Positions 1 to 5,486 are shown, numbered from the stretch's first letter. The stretch: 5,603 bases of DNA from Candidatus Accumulibacter sp. UBA704 (GCA_002304785.1 DBMG01000022.1:1-5603), one strand, 5' to 3'. The notes: generated from the sequence alone by a model not told the origin. Numbers and translations are program-made.

Positions 1-780
1 TCGGTCTTGTTGATGTGCTGGCCGCCGGCGCCTGAGGCGCGGTAGGTGTCTATACGCAGGTCTGCCGGGTTGATCTCGATCTCGAAAGAATCGTCGATTT
101 CAGGATAGACGAACACCGAAGCAAAGCTGGTGTGGCGCCGCGCGTTCGAGTCGAACGGCGATTTGCGTACCAGACGGTGGATGCCGGTTTCCGAGCGCAA
201 CATGCCAAAGCAATAGTCACCCGAAAGTTTGATGGTGGCGGTCTTGATGCCGGCCACGTCGCCTTCGGATTCTTCCAGCACCTCGACGGCGTAACCTTTG
301 CGTTCACCGTATTTGACGTACATGCGCAGCAGCATCGAGGCCCAGTCCTGTGCTTCCGTTCCGCCGGCACCGGCCTGGATGTCCACAAAGCAGTTGAGCG
401 GATCTGCCGGATTGTTGAACATGCGCCGGAACTCGAGGTTGGCGACATCCTTCTCGATTCCGCCAATATCGTCCGCAACGGCCAGCAGCGTGTCGTCGTC
501 GTTCTCTTCGCGAGCCATGGCGAACAACTCTTCAGCATCCTTGAGGCCTTCCCCGACGCGATTGAGCGTCAACACGACGCCTTCAAGCGATTTCTTTTCC
601 TTGCTGAGCTCCTGGGCTCGCTCGGCGTTGTCCCAGACCTTGGGATCCTCGAGTTCCCGGGAAACAGCGCTCAGTTGATCGAGCTTTTGATCGTAGTCAA
701 AGATACCTCCGCAGCTCTGTGGCGCGCTGGGCGAGATCCACGAGCTGGTTGGAGATGATGTTGAGCTGTTCTGCTTCCAT
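1..780 (-). CDS. prfB: Peptide chain release factor 2 (RF2), N-terminal ~70%, with programmed +1 frameshift
   Basis: RF2 recognises UGA and UAA stop codons in the ribosomal A site and triggers peptidyl-tRNA hydrolysis. The start is the ATG at 780-778 (MEAEQLNIIS...). The zero frame runs 27 codons to an in-frame TGA at 699-697, and coding resumes in the +1 frame (DYDQKLDQLSAVS...) to the window edge. About 259 residues are visible, against 365 in E. coli RF2, so the C-terminus lies beyond position 1. The tripeptide anticodon SPF is residues 207-209 (161-153), within LVRKSPFDSNARRHTSF. The catalytic GGQ is residues 252-254 (26-18), within YRASGAGGQHINKT. The residue matching E. coli K-12 Thr246 is Ala248, the form found in most bacteria. 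The Shine-Dalgarno is weak: GGGAT only 3 nt before the ATG. The gene diverges from the 73-aa gene at 961. Identity is essentially certain. A naive single-frame annotation would wrongly call it broken or start it late. Confidence 0.97.
696..710 (-). promoter_or_regulatory. RF2 programmed +1 frameshift (recoding) site
   Basis: Read on the minus strand, the site is GGAGG (710-706), TAT, CTT (702-700), TGA (699-697), C. The internal Shine-Dalgarno-like GGAGG lies 3 nt before the CTT slip codon, followed by the poor UGA-C stop context, exactly as in the well-studied E. coli prfB signal. Peptidyl-tRNA-Leu slips from CUU to UUU when RF2 is scarce, and translation continues at GAC (Asp). When RF2 is plentiful it terminates its own synthesis at codon 28, which gives autogenous feedback. 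The function is inferred from the known family mechanism; the sequence elements are directly visible. Confidence 0.96.
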
Positions 781-812
781 GATGATCCCGGCACGAATTC
801 GTTAAACGCAGC

Positions 813-841
813 ATTATATACGCTGGTGGCCTGCAATTTAA
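813..841 (-). promoter_or_regulatory. Candidate sigma70-type promoter for prfB
   Basis: The minus strand carries a perfect TATAAT at 818-813. Seventeen bases upstream is TTAAAT (841-836), a weak -35 match. A transcript would start near 806, giving a leader of about 25 nt before the prfB ATG at 780. The -10 is strong and well placed, but the -35 is only half matched. Confidence 0.5.
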
Positions 842-846
842 GGATA

Positions 847-869
847 ACCGAACCGGATGACCGAACCGG
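847..869. repeat. 10-bp direct repeat ACCGAACCGG in divergent intergenic region
   Basis: ACCGAACCGG occurs at 847-856 and again, identically, at 860-869, with a 13-bp period. The pair lies just upstream of the prfB -35 and about 50 bp upstream of the extended -10 of the small divergent gene. Placement between two divergent promoters would suit an operator, but the spacing is not a helical turn multiple and the match may be chance. Confidence 0.5.
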
Positions 870-921
870 CTGGCTGCAACTCGCGCAAATCCACATGACA
901 CGGTATCCGTCCAGCCAAAAC

Positions 922-930
922 TGCTATGAT
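922..930 (+). promoter_or_regulatory. Candidate extended -10 promoter for the 73-aa gene
   Basis: TGCTATGAT at 922-930 fits the extended -10 pattern TGnTATAAT with one mismatch. No convincing -35 lies 16-18 bp upstream, which is tolerated at extended -10 promoters. Transcription would start near 937, about 24 nt ahead of the ATG at 961. Confidence 0.4.
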
Positions 931-960
931 GCCGAATCACTACCGACAAGCTTGCAGAAA

Positions 961-1182
961 ATGGCAAAAAGAAAATCTGTCTGGCTTCCGCAAATCGGAA
1001 TTGTTGCCACCTATGTTGGCCGATCCAGCAGAATGGCCAAAGGCGGCTACAACGTCCGTGTCGTCGCAGAAGCCTGCGCCGGCAGAATGGTCGTGGAAGG
1101 CATCGGTCGCCGCGGTATTCCGGTACGCTTTACCGTCAAGCGCGAAAATCTGGCGCCGCTTCAGCCAGGTTTGTTCGATTAG
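961..1182 (+). CDS. Small basic conserved-looking protein of unknown function (73 aa)
   Basis: I do not recognise a named family. The chosen start is the ATG at 961 (MAKRKSVWLPQIG...). An in-frame reading extends back to 826, but that stretch overlaps the promoter and has poor protein character. The protein starts with a basic MAKRK segment and continues with alternating hydrophobic/charged beta-like segments (NVRVVAEACAGRMVVEGIG, then RGIPVRFTVKREN). This suggests a small all-beta domain and not a membrane protein. It ends in QPGLFD: Q68-P-G-L71-F72 fits the loose QxxLF pattern of peptides that bind the bacterial sliding clamp. It lies between prfB (divergent) and rdgC (convergent). There is no clear Shine-Dalgarno before 961; a TTG at 952 is an alternative start. 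The coherent composition and clean promoter spacing support a real gene; function is unknown. Confidence 0.7.
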   Translation: MAKRKSVWLPQIGIVATYVGRSSRMAKGGYNVRVVAEACAGRMVVEGIGRRGIPVRFTVKRENLAPLQPGLFD

Positions 1183-1193
1183 TCTGATTCGCA

Positions 1194-1212
1194 ACAGGCT
1201 CTGGCCGCCTGT
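1194..1212. terminator. Possible bidirectional stem-loop between convergent genes
   Basis: ACAGGC (1194-1199) and GCCTGT (1207-1212) form a perfect 6-bp stem around a 7-nt loop, inside the 36-bp gap between the 73-aa gene and the end of rdgC. It is well placed to terminate both transcripts, but neither side has an immediate U tract, so an intrinsic terminator is only tentative. Confidence 0.3.
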
Positions 1213-1218
1213 CTCCAA

Positions 1219-2118
1219 TCATTCGCTTTTCTCCATTTCGCCACCGAGTGACTTTAGCAAATCATCGAGCAAGTGGGCGACCTCGCCGGTCATCAGCGCA
1301 AAGTCGAGATCGAAACGCTCATCCTCGTTTTCGGCCTGGTTATCCGCTTCCTCCTTGAGAATGTCGAGAAACGCCAAGCGCTTGAGTTGCATTTTATCGT
1401 CGAGCACGAAAGATATCTTATCTCCCCAGGTCATTCCCAGGCGGGTGACAACCTTTCCAGCGGCAATGTGCGCCGGTATTTCCTCGCCGTCCAACGGGTG
1501 TTTGGCGTAGCGAACGACGGCATTTTCCGCTGAACGCAATTCCATATCCTGATCGATCGAAAACCCGTTTGGAGCCTCGCCGTCCGCGACCCATCCAGTC
1601 ATTGCAGAGCAAGGCGACTGCATGACTTTCACGGGGGATAGCTGAAGTTTGTCTACGGACTTGTGCAAGTGCTCAATCAATTCATCGGCTTTTGCCGGAG
1701 CAGCCGCATCGATGACCAGCCATCCGTGGACGGGATCTATCCAGCAATAGGTTGTCCTCTTGCGAATAAAAGCGCGTGGCAGAAGTTCCACGGTGACCGA
1801 TTCGCTTAGCTCACGAATTTCCCTGCGGCCAACGCGACGTCCTTCGTTTTCTTCAATTGTCTTGACACGTTCCTGGACGTATTGCTTGACGACCGACGCG
1901 GGCAACAGGCGCTGTTCAATGCCGAGGGCGATGAGCCACTGCCGGTTTACGGAATGAACAAACGATCCTTCCTTGCAAGGTGGAATCCAGCCAATGCTCG
2001 ATTGAATGCCGCTGCCGCAGGGTTGAAGCACTTGTGCAGAGAGCTGTTCCTCGAGTGACTCGATCTGACCGTTCCAGTTGTTTTGAAGTCGGAAGACCTG
2101 AAGATTTCTGAACCACAT
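1219..2118 (-). CDS. rdgC: Recombination-associated protein RdgC
   Basis: RdgC is a nucleoid-associated, sequence-independent DNA-binding protein that forms a ring-shaped dimer around duplex DNA. In E. coli it restrains RecA filament activity; in Neisseria it affects pilin variation. The 299-aa product compares with 303 aa in E. coli and aligns throughout. It starts MWFRNLQVFRL (E. coli MLWFKNLMVYRL). Other matching landmarks are PCG near residue 33, IGWIPP at 42-47, LLPRAF at 112-117, WID at 126-128, AGKVVTRL at 220-227, LKRL at 245-248, and FALMTGE at 273-279 before the LLKSLGGE C-terminus. The ATG at 2118-2116 matches the family start, although no strong Shine-Dalgarno precedes it. It is transcribed alone: the gene on its 3' side converges on it and the gene on its 5' side diverges from it. 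Confidence 0.96.
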   Translation of the reverse strand: MWFRNLQVFRLQNNWNGQIESLEEQLSAQVLQPCGSGIQSSIGWIPPCKEGSFVHSVNRQWLIALGIEQRLLPASVVKQYVQERVKTIEENEGRRVGRREIRELSESVTVELLPRAFIRKRTTYCWIDPVHGWLVIDAAAPAKADELIEHLHKSVDKLQLSPVKVMQSPCSAMTGWVADGEAPNGFSIDQDMELRSAENAVVRYAKHPLDGEEIPAHIAAGKVVTRLGMTWGDKISFVLDDKMQLKRLAFLDILKEEADNQAENEDERFDLDFALMTGEVAHLLDDLLKSLGGEMEKSE

Positions 2119-2143
2119 ATCAATCGGATCCGAAAAGTGGCAA

Positions 2144-2149
2144 ATTATA
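2144..2149 (-). promoter_or_regulatory. Candidate -10 element for rdgC
   Basis: A perfect TATAAT on the minus strand at 2149-2144 would place the transcription start near 2137, about 20 nt before the rdgC ATG. No recognisable -35 is found 16-18 bp upstream and there is no extended -10 TG, so it may need an activator or be fortuitous. Confidence 0.35.
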
Positions 2150-2230
2150 GGTGAGAAGCACCGGATGCCTGCCTCCGAACCGCATTATTTCTGCAAGGCG
2201 TTTTGTTCGGAATCCCGTGAATGGTTGAAT

Positions 2231-2245
2231 GAGGACACGACTGTG
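2231..2245 (+). promoter_or_regulatory. Ribosome binding site fixing a GTG start
   Basis: GAGGA at 2231-2235 lies 7 nt before a GTG at 2243-2245. None of the in-frame ATGs at 2165, 2261, 2270 or 2285 has a comparable Shine-Dalgarno, so this GTG is the best-supported start for the 150-aa gene. Confidence 0.6.
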
Positions 2246-2695
2246 GGCCATAATACCGACATGGATGATATGCAACCAATCGATATGCGTCGTCGGATTC
2301 GCGAACTACTCTCCATCCCGGAGAGAGATCGCACTGATGCGGAATGGGACGAGTTGAACGAACTCGAAATCCGTACGGCGCCGGGGAACCGCGATTACGA
2401 TCGTTCGCAGGATCGTCAATTGGAGAAGCGTCCCGGACCAATGGGTCAGGGGAGACGACCGGATCGGAACAACAAGCCGCAGGGCAACAAGAACAATGCG
2501 CCTCGTCCGCAGCAGGACGGCCGTGTTGAAGGACGGCCCGAGGGGCGCCCGGAAGGGCGCATGCTGAAAAGGCAGCATCGGCGGCCCAAGCGCCAGGGCG
2601 AGAATCAGCAGAATGCCGGGAATGTGGCCGGGAATGCAGGCGCCGTGGCCAATACACCCGAATCGGCGCCAAGCGGCGAGAAGACCGAAGGCTGA
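2243..2695 (+). CDS. Arg/Gly/Asn/Gln-rich low-complexity protein of unknown function (150 aa)
   Basis: I do not recognise a named function. From the GTG start the protein has two parts. Residues ~14-50 form a plausible structured, probably helical, N-terminal segment (DMRRRIRELLSIPERDRT, then EWDELNELEI). Residues ~51-150 are a hydrophilic tail rich in R, G, N, Q and P, with EGRP repeats at 96-107, a strongly basic KRQHRRPKRQ cluster at 109-118, and an Ala/Gly/Asn/Ser end. It has no signal peptide, membrane segment or cysteine. Such tails are typical of disordered nucleic-acid-binding proteins, but that role is inference only. An upstream ATG at 2165 would give 176 aa; the added residues look non-coding and have no ribosome binding site. 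The gene is divergent from rdgC and convergent with dnaQ. Coherence of the N-terminal motif argues for a real gene. Confidence 0.72.
   Translation: MGHNTDMDDMQPIDMRRRIRELLSIPERDRTDAEWDELNELEIRTAPGNRDYDRSQDRQLEKRPGPMGQGRRPDRNNKPQGNKNNAPRPQQDGRVEGRPEGRPEGRMLKRQHRRPKRQGENQQNAGNVAGNAGAVANTPESAPSGEKTEG
2528..2563 (+). repeat. Degenerate 12-bp tandem repeat x3 encoding EGRP-EGRP-EGRM
   Basis: Three in-frame 12-nt units (2528-2539, 2540-2551, 2552-2563) encode EGRP, EGRP and EGRM inside the basic tail of the 150-aa protein. Several third codon positions differ between units (GGA/GGG, CGG/CGC), so the repeat has diverged at the DNA level while the peptide was kept. Confidence 0.75.
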
Positions 2696-2741
2696 CTCTC
2701 GTTTTACGCCGGTTGCCCTCCCGGATCGACCCGGCGAACGA

Positions 2742-3476
2742 TCATCCGGTGTTCGTTTCGTCGGCCAACCACAAACATCTGCCCTTGCTTTCCTTCTGAA
2801 TGGAGGAAAGCAACTGCGCGTGTTCCGCCAATTCCGTATCAGTAGCCTTCAGCACGAGCGGAACACGTTGGATGTCGGCACGTATTCCTGAAGACATTGC
2901 AGCCAGTACGGTTTCTTTCTGGTCATTTTCATCCTGATCCGCTTCCATGATCAGGCTTTCCTGGCCACGGGTCATGGCGACATAGACTTCTGCAAGGATT
3001 TCGGCATCCAGCAAGGCCCCGTGCAGGGTGCGTCTAGAATTGTCTATCCCGTAGCGTTCACAGAGGACGTTGAGGTTGTTTTTCTTGCCGGGGTGCAACT
3101 CCTTGGCAAGACGCAAGGAATCAATTACACCGCGACATACAGTCTCCACCGGTGCCATGTCCAGCAACGCCAGTTCCGCATTCAGGAATCCAATATCGAA
3201 CGGTGCGTTGTGAATGATCAGTTCCGCGCCGCGCACGAAGTCGAGAAACTCTTCGGCGATGTCCGGAAAACGCGGTTTATCCTGTAAGAATTCCAGGCTG
3301 ATTCCGTGTACGGCAAGTGCGCCCGCGTCGATGTCGCGGTCCGGATTCAGGTAGCGGTGGAAATGCCGATTCGTCAACCGACGGTTGCGCATTTCGACGC
3401 AGCCGACTTCGATGATCCTGTGGCCCAATCTGTGTTCAAGGCCGGTGGTTTCGGTGTCGAGAAATATCTGGCGCAT
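2742..3476 (-). CDS. dnaQ: DNA polymerase III epsilon subunit, 3'-5' proofreading exonuclease
   Basis: The epsilon subunit excises misincorporated nucleotides within the polymerase III core. The 244-aa length matches E. coli DnaQ (243). It is a DEDDh-family exonuclease. Exo I is FLDTETTG with D7 and E9, Exo II is HNAPFDIGFL with D94, and Exo III is HGALLDAEI with H152 and D157; all five catalytic residues are present. QESLIM at 172-177 corresponds in position and pattern to the E. coli clamp-binding QTSMAF. The C-terminal ~65 residues are the divergent tail that in E. coli contacts the alpha subunit. The ATG at 3476-3474 lies 8 bp after the rnhA stop with no clear Shine-Dalgarno, so translation is probably coupled to rnhA. 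In E. coli dnaQ is divergent from rnhA; here both are co-directional. Confidence 0.97.
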   Translation of the reverse strand: MRQIFLDTETTGLEHRLGHRIIEVGCVEMRNRRLTNRHFHRYLNPDRDIDAGALAVHGISLEFLQDKPRFPDIAEEFLDFVRGAELIIHNAPFDIGFLNAELALLDMAPVETVCRGVIDSLRLAKELHPGKKNNLNVLCERYGIDNSRRTLHGALLDAEILAEVYVAMTRGQESLIMEADQDENDQKETVLAAMSSGIRADIQRVPLVLKATDTELAEHAQLLSSIQKESKGRCLWLADETNTG

Positions 3477-3484
3477 GCTTTTGT

Positions 3485-3970
3485 CTATTCAGGAATTTGT
3501 TTGTTCGCGGCACCGTGATCTCGGCCGGCAAGCAGTTCGTCCATGCCACGATTGGCCAGTCGGTCAGCCCGTTCATTGCCGGGATGGCCGGCATGGCCTT
3601 TGACCCAGTTCCAAGTAATATCATGTTCTCCGGCCAGCAGATCCAGCCGCTGCCAAAGGTCGGCGTTTTTTACCGGTTTCTTATCCGCAGTCCGCCACCC
3701 ATTGCGTTTCCAGTTGAGGATCCACTGGCTGATTCCCTTGTGTACATATTGCGAGTCGGTATGTATCTGCACCGATACTCGGCGCTTGAGGGCTTCCAGT
3801 CCACGGATGACGGCAGTCAGTTCCATCCGGTTGTTGGTTGTCTCGGTTTCGCCGCCCCAGATTTCCTTTTCGGTATCGCCCGCCTGGAGGAGAACTCCCC
3901 AGCCACCTGGGCCGGGATTTCCTCGGCAGCCGCCGTCGGTAAAGATATGGATGGGTGATTCACTGGCCAC
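3485..3970 (-). CDS. rnhA: Ribonuclease HI
   Basis: RNase HI cleaves the RNA strand of RNA-DNA hybrids, removing R-loops and primers. I choose the GTG at 3970-3968 (MASESPIHIFTDGG..., 161 aa) because AAAGGAG ends 9 nt upstream; the TTG at 3979 directly abuts that Shine-Dalgarno and cannot use it. E. coli RnhA is 155 aa. The catalytic carboxylates are visible: D12 (FTDGG), E50 (NRMELTA), D72 (HTDSQYV) and D136 (NERADRLA), and the loop histidine H126 lies in VKGHAGHPGNE. The basic protrusion WKRNGWRTADKKPVKN, which helps bind the hybrid, is intact. The gene overlaps the end of the upstream yafS-like gene by 11 bp and precedes dnaQ by 8 bp, so it is an internal operon gene. Identity is certain; only the start is debatable. 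Confidence 0.97.
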   Translation of the reverse strand: MASESPIHIFTDGGCRGNPGPGGWGVLLQAGDTEKEIWGGETETTNNRMELTAVIRGLEALKRRVSVQIHTDSQYVHKGISQWILNWKRNGWRTADKKPVKNADLWQRLDLLAGEHDITWNWVKGHAGHPGNERADRLANRGMDELLAGRDHGAANKQIPE

Positions 3971-4685
3971 TCTTTTCAACTCCTTTGTGTGTAACGGGTG
4001 TCAGCGCTTTGGCCGGCGATTTCTTTGGGGTCCAGGCGGGCATGATCAGGCGCATCCCGCGGACGCGTTTGACAGCCCGCAGGAGATAGACTCCTCCAGC
4101 AAAGCTCCACCACCGATCACCGGCCGCTTCCAGGAAATGCAATCGCCTGAGCCACTTTTCCTGGTGGCAGGGCGGGGCGTAGCAACCGAAATTTCCCCGG
4201 TCAACCTCGAAATTCAACAGCTGCAGCCAGTCCTTGAGGCGCAGGACGGAAATATAGTCACCGTTGAGCGGAAAGGCGTCTGGACATTTCGGCAGTTTCT
4301 GACGCATTCCCCACAGCGATATCGGATTGAATCCGGTTATCACCAGCTGCCCGTCGGGAATGAGGATGCGCTCGACTTCCCGCAAAATCTGATGCGGATC
4401 GTGGCGAAACTCGAGCACGTGCGGCATCACGACCAGATCGATGCTGTTTGCCGCGAATGGCAACTCCCTGAGATCGCAAAGCACGTGGACCTGCCCAGAG
4501 TCTCCCGCGATCTGGCGCAAGGGAATCCGGTTATGAGCCAGAAGGGGTATCTGCGGCAAGCCAAGTTGCAGAGCGTTGTAGCCGAAGAGATCGTCCACCA
4601 CACCGTCTATTTTGTCCTGTTCCCAGGACATGACATAGCGCCCTTGAGGGGTGGTCAGCCAGTCATCTATCCCGGTTATTGACAT
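3960..4685 (-). CDS. yafS: YafS-like class I SAM-dependent methyltransferase-fold protein
   Basis: This is a predicted class I (Methyltransf_11 type) SAM-dependent methyltransferase of unknown substrate. The ATG at 4685-4683 (MSITGIDDWL...) gives 241 aa, matching E. coli YafS (about 240). Family landmarks are LFGYNALQLGLP at 33-44 (E. coli MYGFHLLKIG), LPFAANSIDLVVMPHVLEF at 75-93, DPHQILREVERILIPDG at 96-112, and the strong signature GFNPISLWGMR at 118-128 followed by DWLQLLNFEV. The classical glycine-rich motif I (GxGxG) is not evident, which is typical of this family and leaves catalytic activity uncertain. The tail (about 204-239) is rich in K/R. It heads the yafS-rnhA-dnaQ operon and is divergent from gloB by 27 bp, the same neighbourhood as in E. 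coli. The open frame continues upstream to 4886, but only as an antisense shadow of gloB. Confidence 0.88.
   Translation of the reverse strand: MSITGIDDWLTTPQGRYVMSWEQDKIDGVVDDLFGYNALQLGLPQIPLLAHNRIPLRQIAGDSGQVHVLCDLRELPFAANSIDLVVMPHVLEFRHDPHQILREVERILIPDGQLVITGFNPISLWGMRQKLPKCPDAFPLNGDYISVLRLKDWLQLLNFEVDRGNFGCYAPPCHQEKWLRRLHFLEAAGDRWWSFAGGVYLLRAVKRVRGMRLIMPAWTPKKSPAKALTPVTHKGVEKSGQ
3980..3986 (-). promoter_or_regulatory. Shine-Dalgarno of rnhA, inside the yafS-like gene
   Basis: On the minus strand AAAGGAG (3986-3980) lies 9 nt before the rnhA GTG at 3970. It sits within the final codons of the methyltransferase gene, which fits translational coupling, and decides the start in favour of GTG over the TTG at 3979. 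Confidence 0.65.
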
Positions 4686-4706
4686 TTTCCGCGGTTCTTC
4701 CAAAAT
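4679..4706 (+). promoter_or_regulatory. Candidate gloB promoter overlapping the yafS start codon
   Basis: A perfect TTGACA -35 (4679-4684) is followed after 16 bp by CAAAAT (4701-4706), a 4/6 match to TATAAT. Initiation 7 nt after the -10 would fall on position 4713, the A of the gloB ATG. The -35 is also the complement of the first yafS codons, so RNA polymerase bound here covers the yafS start. Confidence 0.45.
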
Positions 4707-4712
4707 TAATCT

Positions 4713-5474
4713 ATGTTCGACGTCATGCGAATTCCAGCATTCAAGGATAACTACATCTGGCTGTTGCGCAAAGGTGCTTCGGCGGTCGTAGTCGATCCCG
4801 GCGATGCCGATCCCGTCCTGGAAGTACTGGATAGCGAAAAACTCGTCCTCGATTCGATCCTTATCACGCATCACCACAAGGATCATCAGGGGGGCGTTGC
4901 GCGATTACTGGAATTTTTCCCCGCGCATGTGTTTGGGCCGGCGCAGGAGTCTATCACAGGCAGAACGCATGCTCTGCAAGGCGGGGAGCGCATTTCGCTC
5001 TCGTCGTTGGGCGCGACCATGCAGGTTATCGCGGTGCCCGGCCATACACTGGGACACCTCGCCTATTTTGGTAACGGTTGCCTATTCTGCGGCGATACGT
5101 TGTTCGCAGGCGGTTGTGGACGGATATTTGAAGGATCGCCCGCCCAGATGCATGACTCACTGATGCGCCTTGCAGCGCTTCCGGATGACACGCTGATCTA
5201 CTGTGCTCACGAATATACCGAAGCAAACTTGCGCTTTGCGCTAGCGGTCGAGTCGGGTAACCGAAGCCTGGCAAGTCGCGCCAACGAAGTTGCTGTCGTG
5301 CGGGCCAAGGGCATCGCGACGGTCCCTTCCTCTCTTGCCGTCGAGAAAGCCACGAATCCGTTCCTTCGATGTCAGGTTCCCGAGGTTCGCATGGCTGCCC
5401 GAGGTCGAGGTTCTTCGTCGGACGATGATGTTGCTGTTTTTGCGGCCATTCGCGAGTGGAAAAACACGTTTTGA
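4713..5474 (+). CDS. gloB: Hydroxyacylglutathione hydrolase (glyoxalase II)
   Basis: GloB hydrolyses S-D-lactoylglutathione to D-lactate and glutathione, the second step of cytoplasmic methylglyoxal detoxification after GloA. The 253-aa product matches E. coli GloB (251 aa) and starts MFDVMRIPAFKDNYIWLL. The metallo-beta-lactamase metal ligands are all present: THHHKDH with H53, H55, D57 and H58, then H111 (PGHTLGH), D128 (CGDTLF) and H166 (AHEYT). Glyoxalase-II-specific substrate elements are GGCGRIFEG (133-141) and HEYT, and the C-terminal helical domain contains NPFLRC (215-220) and ends FAAIREWKNTF. There is no Shine-Dalgarno before the ATG at 4713 or before the next ATG at 4725, which fits a leaderless message. 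The segment RMAARGRGSSSDDD (226-239) is a locally simple loop near the end. Identity is very secure. Confidence 0.97.
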   Translation: MFDVMRIPAFKDNYIWLLRKGASAVVVDPGDADPVLEVLDSEKLVLDSILITHHHKDHQGGVARLLEFFPAHVFGPAQESITGRTHALQGGERISLSSLGATMQVIAVPGHTLGHLAYFGNGCLFCGDTLFAGGCGRIFEGSPAQMHDSLMRLAALPDDTLIYCAHEYTEANLRFALAVESGNRSLASRANEVAVVRAKGIATVPSSLAVEKATNPFLRCQVPEVRMAARGRGSSSDDDVAVFAAIREWKNTF

Positions 5475-5486
5475 GCCGCGCGGTCT

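Noticed and set aside
697..699. prfB as a pseudogene because of an in-frame TGA
   Set aside because: The TGA is part of the canonical RF2 recoding signal and the +1 frame continues with intact RF2 sequence.
132..758. 208-aa open frame on the plus strand
   Set aside because: It is antisense to prfB, whose GGQ, SPF and frameshift site prove the minus strand codes; no ribosome binding site or recognisable domain.
826..960. 45-residue N-terminal extension of the 73-aa gene
   Set aside because: It covers the extended -10 and the direct repeat, has irregular composition, and the MAKRK start is more natural.
2165..2242. 26-residue N-terminal extension of the 150-aa protein
   Set aside because: No ribosome binding site and out-of-character residues (Cys, aromatic); the GTG at 2243 has a well-spaced GAGGA.
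2707..2736. CGCCGG...CCGGCG inverted repeat between the 150-aa gene and dnaQ as a terminator
   Set aside because: The 18-nt loop is long, the stem only 6 bp, and no U tract follows on either strand.
3543..4682. 379-aa plus-strand open frame, the longest in the window
   Set aside because: Fully antisense to rnhA and the yafS-like gene, both with clear family motifs. Long antisense frames are common opposite GC-rich codon-biased genes.
4686..4886. 67-residue N-terminal extension of the yafS-like gene
   Set aside because: It lies across the gloB start region on the opposite strand, shows no family similarity, and the ATG at 4685 gives the normal family length.
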